NCBI GenBank assembly: GCA_900544635.1
Contig: UQVV01000138.1
Location: 1 to 5,427, forward strand
Source: an uncultured Cloacibacillus sp.
GTDB lineage: Bacteria > Synergistota > Synergistia > Synergistales > Synergistaceae
DNA: 5,427 nt
Direction of reading: 5' to 3'
Position 1 is the stretch's first letter, and each line of letters begins with the position of its first letter. The position numbers and the translations under genes were made by a program. Below the pieces are notes generated by a model that had not been told where the DNA came from, made no database searches, and saw nothing but the letters and a program-made list of their open reading frames with translations. Below, in pieces: positions 1-4,546 of the stretch.

Positions 1-219
1 GCCTTTGTGGAGGCGACGGCGATTTCCGGTCCGGCGTATGTATGGATCACATAGTCGGCTTCACGTGCGATCGAGGAACCGGTGACATTGACGACCGCAA
101 GCGTCGTCGCCCCATTTTGGCGGGCCAGACGCAGCGCGGCAAGTGTGTCGGCCGTTTCCCCGGACTGTGAAATCAGCAGCACGAGCGAGCGTTTTGAACA
201 GTCCGACGCCGTCCGCCAC
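1..219 (-). CDS. glmS: Fragment of glucosamine-6-phosphate synthase (isomerising SIS domain), both ends missing
   Basis: Roughly 70 codons match the first SIS domain of GlmS, which makes glucosamine-6-phosphate from fructose-6-phosphate and glutamine, the entry to amino-sugar and peptidoglycan synthesis in the cytosol. Visible are the sugar-phosphate loop [14 protein letters not shown] (about 140-176), then [15 protein letters not shown] and, at the left edge, [11 protein letters not shown], all in one minus-strand frame and in the family's order and spacing. The glutaminase domain, the start and the second SIS domain are absent. Homology fades to the right of about 219 (residues [12 protein letters not shown] are only weakly GlmS-like), so the right boundary is approximate. 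No isoleucine is coded by ATA (1 ATT, 3 ATC), unlike the cluster beyond 540. GlmS is certain as a family; whether it belongs beside the rest of this window is doubtful. Confidence 0.8.
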
Positions 220-276
220 GCGTTTCGAAGCCGAAACCATTGCCGTGTATGATGGCGAGAAGAAGACGGCCCGACG

Positions 277-282
277 AAGGAG
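277..282 (+). promoter_or_regulatory. Ribosome binding site of thrH fragment
   Basis: AAGGAG lies 5 nt before the ATG at 288. It fixes the start of the ThrH fragment and shows that this piece carries some of its own upstream DNA, so the join with the glmS piece lies to the left, between about 219 and 276. Confidence 0.7.
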
Positions 283-287
283 TATCC

Positions 288-542
288 ATGAACATCGTCT
301 GCCTCGACCTCGAGGGTGTGCTCGTCCCGGAGATCTGGATCGCGTTCTCCGAGGAGTCCGGCATCCCGGAGCTCTCCCGCACCACGCGCGACGAGCCCGA
401 CTACGACAAGCTCATGGCCTTCCGCATCGCCACGCTGCGCGAGCACGGGCTGGGCCTGCATGAGATCCAGGACGTCATCGCGCGCATCGACCCGCTCCCC
501 GGCGCGCGCGAGTTCCTCGACGCGCTCCGCGAGCGCGACCGC
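288..542 (+). CDS. thrH: N-terminal fragment of ThrH-type HAD phosphatase (phosphoserine phosphatase / homoserine phosphotransferase), 3' end missing
   Basis: About 85 residues match the N terminus of ThrH, a HAD-superfamily enzyme known in Pseudomonas to act as phosphoserine phosphatase and to transfer phosphate to homoserine. The protein begins with the HAD motif I in its ThrH form, [16 protein letters not shown], with the nucleophile Asp7 and Glu9. It continues through [12 protein letters not shown] and [17 protein letters not shown], all in family order. ThrH is about 200 residues long; motifs II and III are missing because homology stops at about residue 85. The frame stays open on to 932, but only as the antisense of fabK. 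It is the only plus-strand gene here, is very GC-rich, and all eight isoleucines are ATC. Start ATG at 288 is backed by AAGGAG. The family call is firm; the gene is broken by a sequence join. Confidence 0.82.
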
Positions 543-902
543 CGCGACGACGGGGATGACTATCGTTCCGAGCGGCTTGAGGCGCTCGATGACCTTGCCG
601 GGCTGTCCCGCTCCAGTCGTGACTACGGGGACGCGGTACTTGGCGGCAAGCTCGAGGGCGTCGCCAGCCGTCGGCGACATGAGCATGATGTTGAGGCCGA
701 AGGGCTTGTCGGTGAGCGTCTTTATCTTCTGTATCTGACGCTCGAGAAGCTCCGGCGGCATATTCGCCGCCGCGATTATTCCGAGGCCGCCGCCGTTGCT
801 GACCGCCGCCGCAAGGTCCGCGTCGGCGACCCAGGCCATGCCGCCCTGGATTATCGGGTATTTGATTTTAAGCAGTTTGGTTATCGCGTTATTTTCAAAC
901 AT
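522..902 (-). CDS. fabK: Enoyl-ACP reductase II (FabK, FMN-dependent), 3' end lost at a sequence join
   Basis: FabK reduces the trans-2 double bond of enoyl-ACP with NAD(P)H through FMN, the last step of each fatty-acid elongation cycle. About 127 residues match the N-terminal half of its nitronate-monooxygenase-like TIM barrel: [17 protein letters not shown] (15-31), [17 protein letters not shown] (37-53), [14 protein letters not shown] (64-77), [13 protein letters not shown] (91-103) and [13 protein letters not shown] (115-127). Full proteins have about 310-320 residues, so the catalytic His (about 144 in S. pneumoniae FabK) and the C-terminal half are missing. Start ATG 900-902 follows fabH by 15 nt; AAGGAG (914-919) overlaps the fabH stop and sits a rather long 11 nt away. 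Isoleucine codons are 6 ATA and 6 ATC, so this piece belongs with the fabH-plsX cluster. FabK rather than FabI is the reductase of this operon. Confidence 0.88.
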
Positions 903-917
903 CTATCAATCCGCTCC

Positions 918-1880
918 TTATGCTTCGTATAACATCGCGCCCAGCGTCATACCCGCGCCGAAAGCCATAAAGAGCACCTTTTCGCCGCTTTTGATACAGC
1001 CGGATTTCATCGCTTCGTCCAGCGTCACCATCAGCGAGGCCGCGGACGTGTTTCCGTAATTTTCGAGATTCATAAGAGTGCGCTCGGTCGGAACGCCGAG
1101 GCGCTTGAAGAGGCTGTCGATGATTCTCGTGTTCGCCTGGTGGAGCACCCAGAAGCCTATATCAGAGGGCTCGACGCCGGACTCTTCGCAGAAATTCTTT
1201 ATGAAGGGAGGAAGATGCACGTTGACGAACTTGAAGACCTCCGCGCCGTGCATGCGCAGGACGGGATCCTCGCGGCCCTCTTCCTTGTCTATCGTTATGA
1301 GGGCGTGCTTCGCGCCGTCGGCCTTGAGCTCGGCGGCGATGAAATGCCCCTTGCCCTCCTCGGAACGCGAGAGCACCGCGGCGCCCGCGCCGTCGCCGAA
1401 GAGTATGCACGACGAACGGTCCGTCCAGTCGAGCACTCCGGCGAAATCCTCGGAGCCTATCACGAGGACGTTCTTCCAGATGCCGCTCGCGATGCCGCCT
1501 ATGGCGGTCGTCATCGCGGTGAGGCTTCCCGTGCAGCCCGCGAGCACGTCGTAGGTGCCTGCGTTCGCCGCGCCGAGCATTCCCTGCACCTTCGACGCCG
1601 TGCAGGGGCATACGGTGTCCGGCGTGTCCGTCGCGACGATTATAAGGTCGAGCTCTGAGGCCGCAATTCTCGCGTCCTCGAGAGCCGCGAGGCCGGCCTT
1701 ATAGGCGAGGTCGCTGCATTTCTCGTCCTCGGCGGCAAAGTGGCGCTTTCTGATGCCGGTGCGCGTCACTATCCATTCGTCGCTCGTGTCGAGAATTTTC
1801 TCGAAGTCGAAATTCGTCATTACCTTCTCGGGGATATATCTCCCCGTTCCCGCGATTCTGACGGGGTATCCGCTAATCAT
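918..1880 (-). CDS. fabH: Beta-ketoacyl-ACP synthase III (FabH)
   Basis: FabH starts fatty-acid chains by condensing an acyl-CoA with malonyl-ACP. At 320 residues it has the normal family length. Visible are RTGIRKR (40-46), the nucleophile Cys116 in LAGCTGS, the FGDGAGAAVL stretch (161-170), the catalytic His247 in LHQANTRIID and Asn277 in YGNTSAAS, completing the Cys-His-Asn triad, and a C-terminal FGAGMTLGAMLY. The start at 1880 is chosen because it lies inside the plsX end (8-nt overlap) with GGAGG (1887-1891) 6 nt upstream and because MISGYPVRIAGTGRYIP matches FabH N termini. The segment around the nucleophile reads GCTGS where ACxGF is usual; this may affect primer choice, but that is inference. 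Translation is probably coupled to plsX. Confidence 0.95.
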   Translation of the reverse strand: MISGYPVRIAGTGRYIPEKVMTNFDFEKILDTSDEWIVTRTGIRKRHFAAEDEKCSDLAYKAGLAALEDARIAASELDLIIVATDTPDTVCPCTASKVQGMLGAANAGTYDVLAGCTGSLTAMTTAIGGIASGIWKNVLVIGSEDFAGVLDWTDRSSCILFGDGAGAAVLSRSEEGKGHFIAAELKADGAKHALITIDKEEGREDPVLRMHGAEVFKFVNVHLPPFIKNFCEESGVEPSDIGFWVLHQANTRIIDSLFKRLGVPTERTLMNLENYGNTSAASLMVTLDEAMKSGCIKSGEKVLFMAFGAGMTLGAMLYEA

Positions 1881-2886
1881 TGTTATCCTCCGCGCCTTTC
1901 GCTATTTCGTTCTGAATTCTCTCAACGCCGTTGCGCCGTATGAAATTCGCGCCACTCGTTATCGCGTTGGCGATGGCGTTAGCGCGCGAGCGGCCGTGTA
2001 CCTTCACGACGCTGCCGCAGACGCCGAGCACCGGCGAACCGCCGTACCTCTCCCAGTCGAAGCGCCCCATTATGCGCTTCATCGCGGGAAGCATAAAGAA
2101 GCATCCGATTTTCGGAAGCATGTGGTGTTTATATTCTTCTTTGAGCTGGCTCTGGATGAGCTCGCCGAGCCCCTCTCCGAATTTGATGACGACGTTGCCC
2201 GTGAAGCCGTCGCAGACGACGACGTCCGATATGCCGTTCGGGATGTCCTTGCCCTCCGCGTAGCCCTGGAAGTTGAGCTTCGTCTGCTCGATGAGCACGC
2301 GCGCCGCGGAGATGACCTCGTCGCCCTTCGTCGCCTCCTCGCCGTTGCTGAGCAGGCGGACCGACGGATTTTCGACGTTTCTGAAAAGCTTCATATATAT
2401 AGAACCCATCTGGGCGAATTGTAAGAGGTTCACCGGCTTGCAGCGCACCGTGCCGCCGACGTCCATCAGAAGCGTGCAGCGGTTGAGCACGGGAAGCACC
2501 GCGCCGAGGCCCGGGCGGTCGATGCCGGGGATGCGTCCGAGAAGTAGCACCGCGCCCGCGGCTATCGCTCCGGTGTTGCCCGCGGAGACGATGCCGTCAG
2601 CTTCGTGCGAGCGCACCATGTTGAAGCAGACGACGAGGCTCGAGTTCTTCTTCCGGCGTATCGAGAGCGACGGGGAGTCGCTGCCCGTTATGACTTCGTC
2701 CGTGTGGACGATGCTGAGCCGCGAGCGGACCGAGGCGTCCGCCTTCTCTATTATCGGCTTTATCCTTTCACTGTCGCCGACCAGCGCGACGAAAAGCTCC
2801 GGATCGTGCTGGCAGGCCTGTATCGCCGCCTTGCAGGGCTCCTCGGGGGCGTGGTCCCCGCCCATGGCGTCAAGTGCAATCAGCAT
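1873..2886 (-). CDS. plsX: Phosphate acyltransferase PlsX (acyl-ACP:phosphate)
   Basis: PlsX turns acyl-ACP and phosphate into acyl-phosphate, the acyl donor for PlsY in phospholipid synthesis; it is a peripheral membrane enzyme. The 337-residue protein has the family's usual length and motifs in order: ALDAMGGDHAPEE (4-16), SAGNTGAIAAGA (101-112), MDVGGTVRCKPVNLLQFA (141-158), LLSNGEEATKGD (178-189), QGYAEGKDIPNG (207-218), CDGFTGNVVIKFGEGL (225-240) and GGSPVLGVCGSVVKVHGRS (282-300). The DVGG version replaces the DVGAN I expect in most homologues. The start overlaps the fapR stop in ATGCTGA (7-nt overlap). The upstream GGGGGA is a modest ribosome site, so coupling to fapR translation is likely. 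It lies in the FapR-controlled operon with fabH and fabK. Confidence 0.96.
   Translation of the reverse strand: MLIALDAMGGDHAPEEPCKAAIQACQHDPELFVALVGDSERIKPIIEKADASVRSRLSIVHTDEVITGSDSPSLSIRRKKNSSLVVCFNMVRSHEADGIVSAGNTGAIAAGAVLLLGRIPGIDRPGLGAVLPVLNRCTLLMDVGGTVRCKPVNLLQFAQMGSIYMKLFRNVENPSVRLLSNGEEATKGDEVISAARVLIEQTKLNFQGYAEGKDIPNGISDVVVCDGFTGNVVIKFGEGLGELIQSQLKEEYKHHMLPKIGCFFMLPAMKRIMGRFDWERYGGSPVLGVCGSVVKVHGRSRANAIANAITSGANFIRRNGVERIQNEIAKGAEDNND
1887..1891 (-). promoter_or_regulatory. Ribosome binding site of fabH inside plsX
   Basis: GGAGG on the minus strand, 6 nt before the fabH ATG, lies within the last codons of plsX. It supports the 1880 start and coupled translation. Confidence 0.65.
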
Positions 2887-3470
2887 TTCTCGTCCCCCAA
2901 TTTTTCGGTATTGTGGCTGTCTATCGCGGCGACGACGAAACGCCCTACGAATATCTCACGCTCGCCGATTTTTGAATGAACGCTCACCACGTATTTGTTG
3001 CCTTTGTGCGTGCCGACCTTCGAACGCGCGACGATTTTTTCTCCGATATATGCCGGCTGGCAGTACTTGAGGCGCGCCGCCGCGGAGACGACCATCTCCG
3101 CGTCTATCGTCGCTATCGCGAGCGAAGCGGCCTGCGCGTAGATGTAGTAGTCGCCCACCATATCCGTCCTGCGGAAGGCCATGTCGGGATTTATCTGAAG
3201 CGTCGAAAGCGCCCAGCTGTTCGGCTCGAGGCCGAGAAGCTCGCCGACGACCTCGTCGTCGCGCAGCGACTTCAGGCGACTCGCCGCGTGCTCGGCCATC
3301 GCGCGCGTCCTTTCGCGAAGCTCCGGTATCGCGAGCAGGCCGCGGTCGAGCCTTACGGTGCTGAGACTCACGCCGAGCTTCGTGGATATCTCCTCGTCGG
3401 TGAGCAGCGGGTTCGTCTCTATCAGTTGTAAGAGTTGGCTGTGACGCCGCTTTCTGCTTTCGGAACGCAT
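2880..3470 (-). CDS. fapR: Transcription factor FapR, repressor of lipid synthesis genes
   Basis: FapR represses fatty-acid and phospholipid genes and, in Bacillus, is released by malonyl-CoA. The 196-residue protein shows both domains: a DeoR-like winged helix (about 8-48, with TDEEISTKLGVSLSTVRLDR at 24-43), a linker helix IPELRERTRAMAEHA (48-62), and a hotdog effector domain (about 70-184, with DEVVGELLGLE at 72-82 and YAQAASLAIATID at 111-123). Length and order match Bacillus FapR. Aligned without gaps to the B. subtilis protein as I remember it, Phe99 is kept, but Arg106, Gly107 and Asn115 of the malonyl-CoA pocket read Gly106, Asp107 and Ala115 here. Start ATG at 3470 has AGGAG 6 nt upstream. 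It is the first gene of its operon, with a palindrome in its leader, which suggests autoregulation. Confidence 0.93.
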   Translation of the reverse strand: MRSESRKRRHSQLLQLIETNPLLTDEEISTKLGVSLSTVRLDRGLLAIPELRERTRAMAEHAASRLKSLRDDEVVGELLGLEPNSWALSTLQINPDMAFRRTDMVGDYYIYAQAASLAIATIDAEMVVSAAARLKYCQPAYIGEKIVARSKVGTHKGNKYVVSVHSKIGEREIFVGRFVVAAIDSHNTEKLGDEKC

Positions 3471-3476
3471 CTTCTT

Positions 3477-3481
3477 CTCCT
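3477..3481 (-). promoter_or_regulatory. Ribosome binding site of fapR
   Basis: AGGAG on the minus strand, 6 nt before the ATG at 3470; it directly follows the T-rich stretch after the leader palindrome. Confidence 0.7.
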
Positions 3482-3488
3482 AAAAACA

Positions 3489-3505
3489 AGCTCATATTAT
3501 GAGCT
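3489..3505. promoter_or_regulatory. Perfect 17-bp palindrome in fapR leader, candidate FapR operator
   Basis: AGCTCAT-ATT-ATGAGCT is a perfect inverted repeat with 7-bp arms and a 3-bp centre. It lies about 10-26 nt downstream of the likely transcription start and just upstream of the fapR ribosome site, a fitting place for repression. It does not resemble the TTAGTACC-type operator known from Bacillus. Alternative: on the transcript it is a short AT-rich hairpin followed by TTGTTTTTA, so a weak attenuator is possible. Binding by FapR is inference. Confidence 0.5.
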
Positions 3506-3521
3506 GGTCTTAACAGCAGAC

Positions 3522-3550
3522 AAGATATTATAAGCGCGCGCCGTTGTCAA
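3522..3550 (-). promoter_or_regulatory. Sigma70-type promoter for the fapR-plsX-fabH-fabK operon
   Basis: A perfect -35 TTGACA (3545-3550) is followed after 17 nt by TATCTT (3522-3527, 4 of 6 matches). A perfect TATAAT overlaps it at 3527-3532, but at a spacing of only 12 nt. Start of transcription is expected near 3515. It is the only good promoter between the rpmF terminator and fapR. Confidence 0.55.
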
Positions 3551-3574
3551 TAGCATTCGACGCAATTTCATCGG

Positions 3575-3591
3575 GAATTTTTATAAAATTC
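3575..3591. repeat. Second perfect 17-bp palindrome upstream of the fapR promoter
   Basis: GAATTTTTATAAAATTC has 7-bp arms around a 3-bp TAT centre, the same 7-3-7 geometry as the leader palindrome but another sequence. It lies about 25 bp upstream of the -35. It could be an AT-rich upstream activating element, a regulator site, or chance in an AT-rich patch. Confidence 0.4.
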
Positions 3592-3612
3592 GCGCGGCGG
3601 GGGAAACGATGC

Positions 3613-3652
3613 GGATAAAAGAATCGCGGCCCAGGCGTAAGCCGGAGCCGCG
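3613..3652 (-). terminator. Intrinsic terminator after rpmF
   Basis: On the minus strand, CGCGGCTCCGGC pairs with GCCTGGGCCGCG around a TTAC loop: a 12-position stem with one G-U pair and one mismatch (3625-3652), followed by ATTCTTTTATCC (3613-3624). It lies 24 nt after the rpmF stop, closes the ackA-yceD-rpmF unit and separates it from the fapR promoter. Confidence 0.8.
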
Positions 3653-3676
3653 AGGCGAAAGTCTGTCTGAAAAATT

Positions 3677-3877
3677 TTATTCAGCGGTCTTCTCTTCTGT
3701 GATTTTGAGGACCTGACGGCCCTTGTAGAAGCCGCAGGCCGGGCAGGCGCGGTAGGTCTCGATGACCTCGCCGCAGTGCTTGCAGGTCGTGAGGCTGGGA
3801 GCCTCGAGTGAACCAAGCCAGTGAGCTTTGCGGTTGTGCGTGCGGGAGTGGGATACTCGCCTCTTTGGAGTTGCCAT
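3677..3877 (-). CDS. rpmF: 50S ribosomal protein L32
   Basis: L32 is a small protein of the large ribosomal subunit. The 66-residue product starts MATPKRRVSHSRTHNRKAHW, the typical basic N terminus. It carries a zinc ribbon with Cys32, Cys35, Cys45 and Cys48 (TCKHCGE and CPACGFY), so it is the zinc-binding form. The frame extends 14 codons further up, but the ATG at 3875-3877 is chosen: it begins the conserved sequence and has a GGGGGGA ribosome site (about 3885-3891) 7-8 nt upstream. The glutamate-rich tail (EEKTAE) ends the protein. The position right after yceD is the widely conserved arrangement. An extended -10 sequence upstream may give it extra, independent transcription. Confidence 0.97.
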   Translation of the reverse strand: MATPKRRVSHSRTHNRKAHWLGSLEAPSLTTCKHCGEVIETYRACPACGFYKGRQVLKITEEKTAE

Positions 3878-3964
3878 TGTCTTTTCCCCCCTTAGATCTT
3901 CACCGGTACATATTGCCAACTGGGTAATTGTATCACTGATTCCAGTTTTTTGCAGTATTTATTT
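3878..3964 (-). promoter_or_regulatory. yceD-rpmF spacer with possible rpmF promoter and dyad
   Basis: On the minus strand an extended -10, TGATACAAT (3927-3935), has a poor -35 (CTGCAA, 3 of 6). An inverted repeat, AACTGG (3942-3947) and CCAGTT (3918-3923), brackets it. No terminator is present, so read-through from yceD is expected and this would be a supplementary promoter only. Confidence 0.35.
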
Positions 3965-4543
3965 TTATTGATTCTCCATAAATTTCCGCAGGACTTCAAA
4001 ACGCGGGTCCCCGCTCTCGCTTCTGCACGAGCACAGGCCCTTGTTGAGGTTCGCTCCGCACTGCGGGCAGAGGCCGCGGCAGTCGGGCGAACAGAGAAGC
4101 GCGGCGGGGAGCGCCGTTATCAGCGTCTCCCACACCATCTGCGCCAGGTCTATCTCGTCCTCCCACGAGTCGAGAAGTATTATCTCCTCGTCGCCGTCCT
4201 GCTCGCCCTCGTTCTTCTCGCGCAGCTGCTCGTCACGGCGCAGCGAGAATATGTAGCGGAGCTCTCCCTTTATGCGGCTTCTCGCGGGCTCGATGCAGCG
4301 CGCGCACGGCGCTTCGACCTCCGTCTCGACGGAGACCTCGGCGACGACGCGCCCTTCCGAGCGGAACGCCGTCACCCTGACATTCAAATCAGAGAGCGGC
4401 TGGTATATCTGGTCCCAGTAGCTGACGGCCCTGTCGAACGGCAGCGTGAACTCGTCCTCGTAGGGCGCGCCGTCGCGCGGGACGGCGGCCAGGACGAGCC
4501 TGCATTTCCAGCTTTTGGGAGCAGATTCAAGATATTCGGGCAT
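3965..4543 (-). CDS. yceD: DUF177 / YceD family protein
   Basis: YceD-family proteins are coded next to rpmF in most bacteria and have been linked to 23S rRNA accumulation; the molecular function is not settled. The 192-residue protein has the family pattern: an N-terminal beta-rich part (10-75), CARC (Cys80, Cys83), an acidic stretch (about 103-132) and the signature CSPDCRGLCPQCGANLN (151-167; Cys151, 155, 159, 162) followed by CSC (171-173). Eight cysteines in this arrangement suggest metal binding, which is inference. ATG 4541-4543 comes 3 nt after the ackA stop without a clear ribosome site, so translation is probably coupled to ackA. A gap of 87 nt separates it from rpmF. Confidence 0.92.
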   Translation of the reverse strand: MPEYLESAPKSWKCRLVLAAVPRDGAPYEDEFTLPFDRAVSYWDQIYQPLSDLNVRVTAFRSEGRVVAEVSVETEVEAPCARCIEPARSRIKGELRYIFSLRRDEQLREKNEGEQDGDEEIILLDSWEDEIDLAQMVWETLITALPAALLCSPDCRGLCPQCGANLNKGLCSCRSESGDPRFEVLRKFMENQ

Positions 4544-4546
4544 TTC

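Larger units (their letters stand above)
1..902 (-). other. Continuous open frame running fabK > antisense thrH > glmS
   Basis: From the fabK ATG at 900-902 the minus frame contains no stop codon down to base 1, about 300 codons. The first ~127 codons are FabK. The middle ~100 are the antisense of thrH plus its leader and match nothing I recognise. The last ~73 are the GlmS SIS domain, in the same frame. An automatic gene caller may report this as one protein. I read it as an accidental fusion across two sequence joins: the middle part has no protein family, and high-GC antisense frames rarely contain stops. Confidence 0.7.

Noticed and set aside
173..385. 70-residue minus frame across the glmS/thrH join
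   Set aside because: It is out of frame with the GlmS match, crosses a probable join and has no recognisable features.
543..932. Continuation of the thrH plus frame to 932 as a 215-residue protein
   Set aside because: Beyond residue ~85 it is the exact antisense of fabK and has none of the later ThrH motifs.
1140..1658. Long plus-strand open frames across fabH, plsX, fapR and ackA
   Set aside because: They are antisense shadows of well-matched minus-strand genes, caused by high GC and scarce stops; none matches a family.
3489..3505. Leader palindrome as a genuine terminator
   Set aside because: The stem has only 7 bp, is AT-rich and sits directly before the fapR ribosome site; an operator role fits better, though weak attenuation cannot be excluded.
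3878..3919. Upstream Met of rpmF giving 80 residues
   Set aside because: The extra 14 residues are not L32-like, and the good ribosome site lies inside them, right before MATPKRR.
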